Below are positions 40,591 through 48,054 of a DNA stretch of 56,836 nt, piece after piece. The notes below the pieces were generated by a model, which was given only the letters and a program-made list of their open reading frames with translations, was not told the DNA's origin and did no database searches. Source of the stretch: a virus; the IMG/VR virus record IMGVR_UViG_3300037147_000155, positions 1 through 56,836 of that record. One strand, given 5' to 3'. The number at the start of each line of letters is the position of its first letter. Position 1 is the first letter of the stretch. Position numbers and translations under genes: made by a program.

Positions 40591-41938
40591 TCTCAGTCAC
40601 CCCAGTGAGATCCTTAGGAGCGCGCTTCCAGTATTTGCGCTTCTTGATGCTGTCGGGGACTAGTTGTTGAAGGTCAGCGTTCGCAGCTTCCCACTCTTGG
40701 TCCAGGCGATCCATGAATGCAGCCTGATAGACTGGATCCACAAGGAGTCCTCGTTCGCCCATCACTCGCAGCGGTTCATCCATGCGGATGCAGTGGCGTT
40801 CGAAGGCGGCCCAGCGGGATTGGGCAATGAGGGTGTCGCGGGTGCCGCAGTAAACATCCATCGTCACCGCGTTGTCCATGGCGTTGTAGAAGGCGGGTCG
40901 GGCGGCTGACTGGGACTTCCAAGGAGGGCCTGCGTAATAGAAGGGGGCCACTGCGCCAAGGCCCTTGCGGAGGTCGCTCTCCAGGAAGTGCCATGCCCAC
41001 ATTGAGGACACGATGCGCGCAGGGAGGCGCAACCCAGCGTGACGCAAACGCCTACTATCGAAGTTATTATCGGCATGTTCTATCACCTCCTCACTGAGGT
41101 CGAGGGCCTCCTGCAGCAGGCCAATGTAGGGTGGCTGCCAGGGGAAGGTCACCGCGCTGCCCCGCCGCACGCTGAAGCCTGCCCTTACGATGGTCCACGA
41201 TGCCCCCTCCTGTTCGATCTCCTCCTCGTCCAGGCGATCAGACTCTGGAGTCTCAATGTCGACCACGAGAGTAGGGATACGGCCGCCATGTTCACCGTGA
41301 ATGCTTTGGCCGCTTCGTATGTAATCGCGGACGCGATCCGGTGGCGGATCAAGTAAGAGATCATATTTGCTCTCCTGATAAGTACCTTGAGCAATCGAGC
41401 GGGCCCTGTTCAGCGCAAACACCGCCGACGCGTTCAACTTTTGCTGCCCCCGTTGGATGAAGGCTGGATGAAAAGTTGGAACGGCAGGGATTCCGTACGG
41501 CGTTGCCATGACATAACCCGCGTGGGACTCGATGCCCGATACCCCACATATTCGTCGTAGCGCAACGTTGCCCATTGGCACGATGACCTTAGGCTGGGCT
41601 CGCTCGATGAGTCCATCAAGATTAGGCCTACAATGGGTGATCGCGGCTTCGGCATCTCTGAACCTCTCCGGGAAATCCATCCATTTGAGTCGCAGTGGCT
41701 TACACCAGATGGTGTTGGAGGTCATCACATTCGACCTCTCGATGCCAACCAGGCTCAGCATGCGGTTATAGGTGAAGCCAGCGGCCCCGGCGAAGTTGCG
41801 GCCTGCGGCCATTTCCTCCATCCATGGGGAGTCGCCGACCAGCAAAACTCCTGAGTCACCAGAGCCGTCAGGTTCGATAAACCTCTGACCAAGTTCTCTG
41901 TGAGGACACGTTCCACAATGAGGGCCACTTGGAATCAC
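40583..41938 (-). CDS. fusion of family 4 type uracil-DNA glycosylase and 3'-5' exonuclease
   Basis: GTG 41938 overlaps the HNH stop. Residues 5-15 (GPHCGTCPHRE) give Fe-S-type Cys. GVLLVGDSPWMEEMAAGRNF with AGAAG is the UDG motif, then TSNTIWCKPLR, ITHCRPNLDGLI and VIVPMGNVALRRI. The second half is a DnaQ-like exonuclease: TLVVDIETPE (D-x-E), EHADNNFDSRRL, AWHFLESDLRKGL and YCGTRDTLIAQSRW. In all 451 residues. The polymerase domain follows as a separate frame, so this gene plus 39325-40590 equals UDG-Exo-PolA split in two. Confidence 0.8.
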   Translation of the reverse strand: MIPSGPHCGTCPHRELGQRFIEPDGSGDSGVLLVGDSPWMEEMAAGRNFAGAAGFTYNRMLSLVGIERSNVMTSNTIWCKPLRLKWMDFPERFRDAEAAITHCRPNLDGLIERAQPKVIVPMGNVALRRICGVSGIESHAGYVMATPYGIPAVPTFHPAFIQRGQQKLNASAVFALNRARSIAQGTYQESKYDLLLDPPPDRVRDYIRSGQSIHGEHGGRIPTLVVDIETPESDRLDEEEIEQEGASWTIVRAGFSVRRGSAVTFPWQPPYIGLLQEALDLSEEVIEHADNNFDSRRLRHAGLRLPARIVSSMWAWHFLESDLRKGLGAVAPFYYAGPPWKSQSAARPAFYNAMDNAVTMDVYCGTRDTLIAQSRWAAFERHCIRMDEPLRVMGERGLLVDPVYQAAFMDRLDQEWEAANADLQQLVPDSIKKRKYWKRAPKDLTGVTEIV

Positions 41939-42384
41939 TTGAGGCCCCCATGAGGGCAGTACCCATAGAATCCCAGAGACATATTGCAGTTGTGGCACAA
42001 CACACGAAATCCTCCCCGCTTTTCACGAAGCAGCCGTCCAACATATCCAGCTCCACTAGCTACAGACTTTCTATGTTGCTTTCCCCCACCATTAACGTGA
42101 TCGATAGCCATGAACTCAAAAGTGGCCTCACCACAGCAGGCGCACTTGCCGCCATACATCTCGATCATCTTTTTTCGATTAGACTGCCGCAATTTAGACA
42201 GCTTGCTAAGGTGAGCAACGTACTTAATAGGGTCATTGCGGATAGATAGGTAATACTGGCTCTTTTTAGCCTTACCCGCAACGCTACGACTCCATTTTAG
42301 CTTGTGAGCGTTCAATCGGAAGTGATTCTCTCGATAGTACTTCTTCGACCATGCACGCCTCTTCTCTGGAGTGTTATGGGGCAT
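41935..42384 (-). CDS. HNH homing endonuclease upstream of UDG-Exo
   Basis: A 149-residue protein, a paralogue of the HNH gene at 11719-12243. The basic N-terminus (KRRAWSKKYYRENHFRLNAH) is followed by KCACCGEATFEFMAIDHVNG and LCHNCNMSLGFYGYCPHGG. Its ATG shares a base with the stop of the +1-shifted tail of the upstream gene (TAATG), and its stop overlaps the start of UDG-Exo (GTGA). The insertion is thus exactly seated between two replication genes. Confidence 0.9.
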   Translation of the reverse strand: MPHNTPEKRRAWSKKYYRENHFRLNAHKLKWSRSVAGKAKKSQYYLSIRNDPIKYVAHLSKLSKLRQSNRKKMIEMYGGKCACCGEATFEFMAIDHVNGGGKQHRKSVASGAGYVGRLLREKRGGFRVLCHNCNMSLGFYGYCPHGGLK

Positions 42385-42472
42385 TAGAAGGGCATCTCCT
42401 CGCCAGGCTCATCCTCATCGCGCTCGGGGTTAGGTGCCTGCTCAACTGCTGGATTGCTGAACCCAGGTCTCC
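42384..42472 (-). other. orphan SSB-like acidic C-terminal tail in the +1 frame
   Basis: A frame that opens after a TAG and has no start encodes SGRPGFSNPAVEQ followed by APNPERDEDEPGEEMPF and TAA. The acidic stretch ending in M-P-F is very like the protein-binding tip of single-stranded DNA-binding proteins. The TAA overlaps the HNH ATG. It can only be translated as a continuation of the gene at 42442-43521 through a +1 shift, for example at AGT-TGA-G, where skipping one base passes the stop. Confidence 0.6.
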
Positions 42473-43521
42473 CTGACTATGATCGTGCCATCGGGGTTGG
42501 GGACTGGATCGATAGTTCGCTCGGGGAGGCCAGTCGTCCACAGGCTGCGACGGATATACTCGTCCCAGGTACGCTGTGGCGGCTCCACAACGTCCCTGAT
42601 CGTGCCGTCGAGAGGATTGAGTATTCGCAGGGGTGGGAGCTCCTGAAGTTGTGGGGCGTCTTCTGCCCCAGGCACTCCAATATTGGTCAGCCTGACCTGA
42701 TTGCGAGGATTGTCAGCCATCGCTGCCTCGTAGGCGGTCCAGTTGAGTGCGACAGTCTCCGGATTGACGTTGACGTATTGCAGGATTGGTTGGGCAGCCA
42801 ACTCGGCAGCGGTCCAACCACGCTCCGCGGGTGGCATGGGGGCCTGCCACACTTCCTGATTAGTCTCAATAGGGATAGGAGCGCCAACCATTCCCGCAGT
42901 CATTGCAGGACGGCCCCAAATGTCGCGCACGGCATAAGTCGCATTGGTGGCAGTTTGCTGTACATTGTCCCGCTGTCTGGCTGCGAGATACTCTCGCGTA
43001 GGAGTATCGTCCCATGGATAGGGTCCACCAAGCGTGGGCATGGGGACGAACCGTGCCCAGTCCACTTGATCCTGCTCACGGATCATCTCGTTCCGCACCA
43101 TGGTGATACACTCTGCGATACCCCAATCTAGATGCGCCCTCTGCATGCTGACGACACGATTACGGAAGCCCGCAGTGCGGTCAGGGTTGGGAAGCGGTCG
43201 CGTCGTCGGCGCTGTGGGGGGCCCTGCGGTTGCAGGGATTGAGGAGGCTTCCTGATCATCCATATCCTGCCTGATGCCCACCACTGCACCCCGGCCGAAT
43301 CGACCCTCAATGGCTGCATATAACCGATTACGCCAATTTAAGGCGACCTCTGCAGGATCAGCGGGGACAGGAGGGCGCTGGCCACCCTCCTCAGCAATCT
43401 CAGCCAACCGCTCCAGCGCGTCGGCAATGCGATTGGCCGCGGTCAGCAGGGGCTCTAGGTCGACCGACTCATCGACCTGTGCGTTCTGCCATATCTCGCT
43501 GACTGCCTTGGTGATGTTCAC
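42442..43521 (-). CDS. hypothetical replication-region protein, may extend by frameshift to 42384
   Basis: A 359-residue zero-frame product. The N-terminal region is helical (NITKAVSEIWQNAQVDESVD; AANRIADALERLAEIAEEGG). Residues 60-125 are linker-like, and the rest is Pro- and Trp-rich with no recognised domain. It ends WVQQSSS. A +1 shift before or at the stop would replace this end with an acidic SSB-type tail that fits the next gene's start. This would make it a DNA-metabolism protein that docks partners. The start ATG has GGAGGCCACGATC upstream. Confidence 0.65.
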   Translation of the reverse strand: MNITKAVSEIWQNAQVDESVDLEPLLTAANRIADALERLAEIAEEGGQRPPVPADPAEVALNWRNRLYAAIEGRFGRGAVVGIRQDMDDQEASSIPATAGPPTAPTTRPLPNPDRTAGFRNRVVSMQRAHLDWGIAECITMVRNEMIREQDQVDWARFVPMPTLGGPYPWDDTPTREYLAARQRDNVQQTATNATYAVRDIWGRPAMTAGMVGAPIPIETNQEVWQAPMPPAERGWTAAELAAQPILQYVNVNPETVALNWTAYEAAMADNPRNQVRLTNIGVPGAEDAPQLQELPPLRILNPLDGTIRDVVEPPQRTWDEYIRRSLWTTGLPERTIDPVPNPDGTIIVRETWVQQSSS

Positions 43522-43533
43522 GATCGTGGCCTC

Positions 43534-43770
43534 CTAGTTGAGTTCCGAACTTTGCGGTGGGGACTGTTCGTGAGGCGCTTTCTGCCTCCTGACATCCCCA
43601 TACATGGCCAAACTCCCTTCCTCCCCTGCATCCTCGGGCAGCATCCCATGGACAACCGCTCCGATCTCGGTGCCCATCCGCGTGGCCACCTGCTCCTTGG
43701 ACTCCCCCTCCACCGTGGCTGTGATCTCGACGTAGAGGTGAACGAGGAAGCGATGGAGGATAGCCGTCAC
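43534..43770 (-). CDS. hypothetical protein (78 aa)
   Basis: It begins MTAILHRFLVHLYVEITATV. A beta-helix-beta beginning (HLYVEITATVEGESKEQVAT then RMGTEIGAVV) is followed by an acidic, unstructured tail (EDAGEEG...QSSELN). The 4-base overlap with the phosphatase gene shows co-translation. No family is recognised. Confidence 0.55.
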   Translation of the reverse strand: MTAILHRFLVHLYVEITATVEGESKEQVATRMGTEIGAVVHGMLPEDAGEEGSLAMYGDVRRQKAPHEQSPPQSSELN

Positions 43771-44252
43771 TTGGACTCCTCACTGGCGAAGCCAGTCCAG
43801 GTACGGTTCAGGCCAAAATTCAGCCAGTCGCGATATCCAAATCGCAGCGCCTCATCCATGGCGGCCTCCTTGGACCAGTCACAGCTGACCACGCGGTAGG
43901 CGGCTACCACGAGCCCTGTGCGATCCTGACCGTGCTGACAGTGGACCAGCGCTGGCTTGGGAGCCTGAGCGATCGTCTCCAGGATCACTTCGAGCGCGCC
44001 CTGGGTGATGCCGATGGCATAAATCTGCCATGCTGAGATCGGCCTGGAGATGACGCCGGTTGGCTCCAGCTCAACCGCCTCCCGCTCGTCCTCGGCGAGG
44101 CCCTCTAAGCTGATCACTGACCTAAATTGTGCTCGGATGGCCGCGAATGCTGCCTCACCGGCTGGCCTGGCGCTACGCCATAGGTCATCGGTTACGCGGG
44201 TGAATGGAGTCGGAGCTGCCAAAGGACCCTCCACCTGAGGGACTTGGACCAT
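43767..44252 (-). CDS. dual-specificity/tyrosine-type protein phosphatase
   Basis: The start at 44252 is fixed by AAGGAGACATAAA directly upstream; the longer frame has no site. The 161-residue product has DDLWRSARPAGEAAFAAIRA (the usual 'vyRs.qP' entry of DSP-like proteins), SVISLEGLAEDE and the signature VHCQHGQDRTGLVV (Cys105, Arg111 of C-x5-R). The general acid would be an Asp/Glu near 70-75. In a phage it may act on host phospho-proteins, nucleotides or phosphoinositols. Confidence 0.8.
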   Translation of the reverse strand: MVQVPQVEGPLAAPTPFTRVTDDLWRSARPAGEAAFAAIRAQFRSVISLEGLAEDEREAVELEPTGVISRPISAWQIYAIGITQGALEVILETIAQAPKPALVHCQHGQDRTGLVVAAYRVVSCDWSKEAAMDEALRFGYRDWLNFGLNRTWTGFASEESK

Positions 44253-44253
44253 T

Positions 44254-44622
44254 TTATGTCTCCTTGGGAGCCGCTCTCCATTTCCCCGGTTTCGCAGGTT
44301 CAATTCCTGATTTCAGGATGTAATGACAAGCGGCGCATGTAATCCAACCTTCGTCCTTCATCGACACTTCAAATGAGGTACCCTCGCCACATCGGGGACA
44401 GGGATATGAACAACTGTTAATGACCAAAAACTGACGGAACGTAAGCTGATTCGTAGGAGTGGGCGCTATGTTCCCGCCTGCCATCGCCCACCACTCCGCG
44501 AATTCAACAAACAGATGGATGTTGGAATAGGTTCGCCAATCCCTGCCAGTTTCCTCGCAAAACGACTGCCATTGTCCCTGCTCGCTTACGTCCTCTGGCT
44601 TGCTCGCTCGCTCATCGGTCAT
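44254..44622 (-). CDS. zinc-ribbon protein (122 aa)
   Basis: The start at 44622 follows AAGGAGCCATTCG. The N-terminal half is helical (QWQSFCEETGRDWRTYSNIH; FVEFAEWWAMAGG). The second half carries YPCPRCGEGTSFEVSMKDEG and TCAACHYILK, a classical C-x2-C...C-x2-C zinc ribbon. It overlaps the upstream lipoprotein gene by 4 bases (ATGA) and lies two bases before the phosphatase. The role is unknown; a nucleic-acid-binding or protein-docking factor. Confidence 0.65.
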   Translation of the reverse strand: MTDERASKPEDVSEQGQWQSFCEETGRDWRTYSNIHLFVEFAEWWAMAGGNIAPTPTNQLTFRQFLVINSCSYPCPRCGEGTSFEVSMKDEGWITCAACHYILKSGIEPAKPGKWRAAPKET

Positions 44623-45032
44623 CGAATGGCTCCTTGGCTGAGGGCGAGGCAATGAAATTTGCCATCAGCGGCTGGCAGCATAAAGTAGACTGATTTTGGC
44701 TCGGGGCACTCCATATGATGAACCTTCACTGGCCCCTTGGAATTGTCAGGACATCCGCCCTCTGGGTACATTTCGCACAATCCTCCCCTCATTATGGCCG
44801 GACAGCATGACATCACGGTCTCATCCCATTCCTTCGGAGCCATATCGAAGGGCGGCATGGACGCATGATCGAGCTGCACTCGATTCACGTGTCCTGTTAC
44901 GGGCTTGGGCAACTCTACGCATCCACTGTCAGTTAGCAGACAGGAATATGTGCCGCTGTCCTGCGCTTCCACCTTCGTCAAGTGGCCGCAGCCGCACAGC
45001 GTAAGCAAGAGAATGGTGGCTAGGGGCCTCAT
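44619..45032 (-). CDS. lipoprotein
   Basis: The start at 45032 follows GAGGTGACC, and the frame upstream of it lacks a site. MRPLATILLLTLCGCGHL is a lipoprotein signal with lipobox LTLC/LCGC. The mature 120 residues contain about eight further Cys (SCLLTDSGC; MSCCPAIMRGGLCEMYPEGG), so disulfide bonds in the periplasm are likely. An early phage lipoprotein may block superinfection at the outer membrane (as known for some phage lipoproteins) or bind metal. No family is recognised. Confidence 0.7.
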   Translation of the reverse strand: MRPLATILLLTLCGCGHLTKVEAQDSGTYSCLLTDSGCVELPKPVTGHVNRVQLDHASMPPFDMAPKEWDETVMSCCPAIMRGGLCEMYPEGGCPDNSKGPVKVHHMECPEPKSVYFMLPAADGKFHCLALSQGAIR

Positions 45033-45039
45033 GGTCACC

Positions 45040-45096
45040 TCAATTGTATATATCCTGCAATCGAACCTCGACGTGGATCTGACGCTGGACTTCCAT
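45040..45096 (-). CDS. possible 18-residue leader peptide
   Basis: MEVQRQIHVEVRLQDIYN, with GAGGGGGAATAA before the ATG, ending 7 bases upstream of the lipoprotein start. The purine-rich site is good, but the frame is very short, so this may be chance or a translational coupler. Confidence 0.3.
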   Translation of the reverse strand: MEVQRQIHVEVRLQDIYN

Positions 45097-45151
45097 TTAT
45101 TCCCCCTCTCGTTGGGGTAGGGCAAGGCTTCGGGCTAAGGCCCAAAGACTA

Positions 45152-45568
45152 CTATACCGCTGACTTCCTTGCTTGATAACGATCCCGGCTTTCTGTTAGA
45201 AGTCGCTCTCTATGACGCATGTACCATTTATGCTTCTTCTGTCTTAACAACTCAGTATGCCGAGACGGCTGGGCATTGCGGCAGGTAACACACTCTCTGG
45301 TACCGTTGGGTCGTTCGTATAGATTAGGCCCTTCTAGCTTGTGTCCCTTACCGCAATGATGTACGTCGATGATCCGCAACGCCGCATGAAGTGATTGATG
45401 CTCATGCTTCGTCAGCAGTTGAAGGTTCGATGGGTCGTTGTTGGTCGGGTCGCCGTCGACGTGATGCACTACTTCGTAGCGACTGTCCAACTTACGACCC
45501 ACCAATCGTCTAACAATACCGCGAGCCCGATGGCGACTTGCGGAATGCTTCTTACTGAACTCCCTCAT
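45152..45568 (-). CDS. HNH endonuclease
   Basis: A 138-residue protein. The N-terminus is basic (KKHSASRHRARGIVRRLVGR). YEVVHHVDGDPTNNDPSNLQ is the HNH core (H-H...N...N-L) and LLTKHEHQSLH follows. The C-terminal half has a zinc ribbon (HHCGKGHKLEG and ECVTCRNAQPS) and a basic helix. This is the HNH_3-type homing endonuclease layout. TGGAGTGTAGAA before the ATG overlaps the end of the SSB-like gene. Confidence 0.85.
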   Translation of the reverse strand: MREFSKKHSASRHRARGIVRRLVGRKLDSRYEVVHHVDGDPTNNDPSNLQLLTKHEHQSLHAALRIIDVHHCGKGHKLEGPNLYERPNGTRECVTCRNAQPSRHTELLRQKKHKWYMRHRERLLTESRDRYQARKSAV

Positions 45569-45570
45569 TT

Positions 45571-46182
45571 CTACACTCCATTACTGCTAGGCAATTTGAA
45601 GGAGATTATCCGCTCCTTTCCATAAGCTGAGTCTCCAGATTCAGGAAAGGTCACAGTTTGTGTGTAGCGGCCATCGGCTCCCTTTGGCCATGCGATATCC
45701 ACCTTGCCATTCTTGCGAGCCTTCTTTCGTGGATTGGTCGAGGCAGTTTCTCCGGTGTCTCGTGAAAAGGCCTCCCATCCGATCACCGCCTCCCCCCTGG
45801 CCCTGCCATCAGCGGCCTGCAGCGCTGCCACGATGGATCGATTGTTGGCTGCGTCCGCCTTGATGCCCAGGCAGCGAAGTAACTCTGCCCCGTCGCTGTT
45901 GGCCATCTTGGGGTGCTTATAGAAGGAGGCTCGCAGAAATTTCACCCTCACCCCCTCGGGCTTCTCTGCGGTGGCTATCTCGGCTTCGAAGGTGACGTTA
46001 AGGTATGGCCTCCCTTCGACCACCATCTTATCGAACGGCTCCGCTGCGAGGTGGAAGATGAATGGATGCCTGCCTGGATATACCTGCGGCGGAAAGCTCC
46101 CCGACTCTGGGGCGTCGTAATTTATCTCAACCTCGGGCTCCGCGTCCAGGGTGGACAACAATGTCTCTAGATCGTCAGCCAC
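45571..46182 (-). CDS. probable single-stranded DNA-binding (OB-type) protein
   Basis: A 203-residue product, GTG start after AAGGAGGTGAAATA. The N-terminus is acidic (DDLETLLSTLDAEPEVEINY). It is then beta-rich: YPGRHPFIFHLAAEPFDKMV, YLNVTFEAEIA, GVRVKFLRASFYKHPKMANS then ELLRCLGI, a helix and strands again, ending RIISFKLPSSNGV. This resembles phage proteins of the replication block annotated as ssDNA-binding. No acidic C-terminal tip is present, unlike the frame at 42384. The neighbours support a DNA replication or recombination role. Confidence 0.6.
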   Translation of the reverse strand: MADDLETLLSTLDAEPEVEINYDAPESGSFPPQVYPGRHPFIFHLAAEPFDKMVVEGRPYLNVTFEAEIATAEKPEGVRVKFLRASFYKHPKMANSDGAELLRCLGIKADAANNRSIVAALQAADGRARGEAVIGWEAFSRDTGETASTNPRKKARKNGKVDIAWPKGADGRYTQTVTFPESGDSAYGKERIISFKLPSSNGV

Positions 46183-46400
46183 TATTTCACCTCCTTCTGA
46201 AAGTATGGATTATTGGCCATGGCCTTCTTGGCGAAGAACGATGCCTCCTCCAGCTTGGTGCGGACCAGCGACATCTCCCTGCTGGGGCTGGGATTGATGG
46301 CTACGATCTCATCCAGCAAGGTACTGAAGACAGTCGCCAGCTGTTGAGCCTTCTTGATCCCCTCATCGTTGAGCAAATGGACCTGAAACTCTGCGTTCAT
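46182..46400 (-). CDS. Acb2/Tad1-hairpin-like protein, candidate anti-CBASS sponge
   Basis: A 72-residue helical protein. HLLNDEGIKKAQQLATVFST makes the first helix, and REMSLVRTKLEEASFFAKKA then MANNP the second. The 'R-E-x-S-x-x-x-T-K-L-E-E-A-x-x-x-A-x-x-A' pattern is what I recognise from the Acb2/Tad1 hairpin family, whose known members bind cyclic nucleotides and block CBASS or Thoeris signalling. The start has GGAGGTCGCATA and overlaps the previous stop (TAATG). The function is inferred from the motif. Confidence 0.65.
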   Translation of the reverse strand: MNAEFQVHLLNDEGIKKAQQLATVFSTLLDEIVAINPSPSREMSLVRTKLEEASFFAKKAMANNPYFQKEVK

Positions 46401-46615
46401 TATGCGACCTCCTGTGTCTGAGTCGCAGGCGTGAATGTAGATGCAGGCTTAGTGCTGCGCTGCGCTTTGACTCTCTTGGCAACGGACTTACTGGGGGTGT
46501 AGAACCGCTCCCTGACCACATCCTGCACCAGCTGATAGACTGCCTTCACCTCTCCTGAATCGCCTGACCTGAAGAACTCCAGTATCGCTCCAGCCCTACT
46601 TCGCCGTCGTGGCAC
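46400..46615 (-). CDS. small basic protein (71 aa)
   Basis: It begins at GTG after GGAGGCAATCA, overlapping the ATPase end by 20 bases. MPRRRSRAGAILEFFRSGDS, then a helical part (VYQLVQDVVRERFYTPSKSV) and a basic Thr/Ala-rich C-terminus. Nucleic acid contact is plausible. It lies between the P-loop ATPase and the Acb2-like gene. No family is recognised. Confidence 0.6.
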   Translation of the reverse strand: MPRRRSRAGAILEFFRSGDSGEVKAVYQLVQDVVRERFYTPSKSVAKRVKAQRSTKPASTFTPATQTQEVA

Positions 46616-47531
46616 TGATTGCCTCCTTTGGGGCCGCGGCCCCCTTCATTGATTCGAGTAAATCATACAGTTTTCCTAAGTCAGGTGGGTCCATATATGG
46701 CTGTCCACCCATGGCCTTGCTAAACTCCCCCGCCTTGTCGAATGGTACTCTGACCTTGGCTGGGAATGGAATCTTAGCGATGACATCCGCGTGTGGTTGA
46801 ATATACATCACCCTACGCTGGAGATGATTAATCTGCTTAGTAGCGGGGTCTGCTACCTCAGTCACCAACATTTCTAAGTGGATCATATTGCCGAACCACT
46901 GACCTGCCTTGCCGGTAGACTTCTTGCCTACGATCGATGGGCCATAGGTGGGCGATTTCGTCCCCTCCTCCTCGCCGCGGCCCTCCAGGGCGGTCCAGAT
47001 CACTCGCTCGACTGGCAGCATGGACGACTTCACAACGAAATCGTAGATGCGATTTTGGATCTCGCCATAGTAGCTCATGTTGGTGCCGGAGAATTCTGTC
47101 TTCCCGTCAACGTAGGTATATGCCGGATCCTGACTCAAGCGCTTCTTGGTGTGGCTTAGGTGCCGCATCATGATATCCCCGAACGAGGTTAGGCCCTCGA
47201 ACACATATAGGCCGATGTCTTGACCACCTGCGGACGGAGCGCCTGGCGACACCAAGAATCCCTTATCGTCGGGCCAATACCCCTGTGCTACCTTATCGAG
47301 TGTCTCAATGGGGTATGGGTCATTCGCCACCACGAACGGTATCACGATCCCCTCATCGACCAGGCTGCCCATGGTATCGAATCCACCGGTGTCGCCTGCC
47401 ACGAGGCGGGTCCGCTTGCCGAACTTGTCCCACATCCTTCGGGCCGCGATGGCGCATTGATGAGTTTTACCGCAACCCGTGTTTCCGTATAGGGCGTCGG
47501 CCACAAACCTTGCTCTGGGCTGAAGGGTCAT
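46596..47531 (-). CDS. P-loop ATPase, Sak4/AAA_24-like recombination candidate
   Basis: The start at 47531 follows AAGGGAGGACAGCCG. The 311-residue product has Walker A LYGNTGCGKTHQCAIAARR (near residues 15-33) and a RecA-like order: TRLVAGDTGGFDTMGSLVDE, then a DIGLYVFEGLTSFGDIMMRH Walker-B region, and RVIWTALEGRGEEEGTKSPT further on. This matches phage nucleotide-binding proteins of the AAA_24 or Sak4 type, single-strand annealing-related factors. Neighbouring SSB-like and nuclease genes support recombination or replication. Confidence 0.7.
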   Translation of the reverse strand: MTLQPRARFVADALYGNTGCGKTHQCAIAARRMWDKFGKRTRLVAGDTGGFDTMGSLVDEGIVIPFVVANDPYPIETLDKVAQGYWPDDKGFLVSPGAPSAGGQDIGLYVFEGLTSFGDIMMRHLSHTKKRLSQDPAYTYVDGKTEFSGTNMSYYGEIQNRIYDFVVKSSMLPVERVIWTALEGRGEEEGTKSPTYGPSIVGKKSTGKAGQWFGNMIHLEMLVTEVADPATKQINHLQRRVMYIQPHADVIAKIPFPAKVRVPFDKAGEFSKAMGGQPYMDPPDLGKLYDLLESMKGAAAPKEAISATTAK

Positions 47532-47572
47532 CGGCTGTCCTCCCTTGCTGACCGCTTTGTGGTCAGGGTCAT
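47528..47572 (-). CDS. 14-codon bridging ORF between two genes
   Basis: MTLTTKRSAREDSR begins at an ATG sharing a base with the upstream stop (TAATG) and ends at a TGA overlapping the ATG of the ATPase gene (ATGA). It fills the 40-base gap exactly, which favours translational coupling across it. No separate function is implied. Confidence 0.4.
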   Translation of the reverse strand: MTLTTKRSAREDSR

Positions 47573-48054
47573 TAATCACGCTCCTTATCGGAGCCCAACA
47601 CTGCGCGGACATTCTTAGTGAACACATGCGTCTTCAGAGGCCTACCTGTGCCGCGATCCCTAACTCTGCCGCCTGGCCTGCCTGATGCGATCTTCTGACA
47701 CGCAGACGGATGCTTCAACGTATACCTGCCAGGCTCAAAAGTGGCCCCGCGATCGAACGACACCACTTCCCTGCTCAAGTGCTCGGGGACCATGAGCCTG
47801 GTGGCAACATTCCCCTTGATGAGGTATGCGGTCGAGGTGGCAATGATGACTCCATCGAGGTGCATGGCTCGTTTGCAGGCCACCGCCATGGCGCACCCCG
47901 CGTGCTTCTTGCGCTCGCTCGTGCTCACGTCCCTGCGAGTGACCTCAACCACCGCATCCTCGCTGGCATCCTCTACACTCTCCACGTTGGGAAAATACAT
48001 CCTCACGCGAGTCAATGCATTGGTGGTACCGACCTTCCTTGCTCTGCTGCTCAT
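47572..48054 (-). CDS. hypothetical basic protein (160 aa)
   Basis: GAGGAGGGTAGC precedes the ATG. It has a basic N-terminus (SSRARKVGTTNALTRVRMYF), an alpha/beta centre (AMAVACKRAMHLDGVIIATS; STAYLIKGNVATRLMVPEHL) and a basic end with GRPGGRVRDRGTGR. The 'KKHAGCAMAVACKRA' helix and its following strands suggest an RNase H-like or resolvase-type small fold, but no catalytic set is visible. Neighbours: HTH protein upstream, ATPase downstream. Confidence 0.6.
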   Translation of the reverse strand: MSSRARKVGTTNALTRVRMYFPNVESVEDASEDAVVEVTRRDVSTSERKKHAGCAMAVACKRAMHLDGVIIATSTAYLIKGNVATRLMVPEHLSREVVSFDRGATFEPGRYTLKHPSACQKIASGRPGGRVRDRGTGRPLKTHVFTKNVRAVLGSDKERD

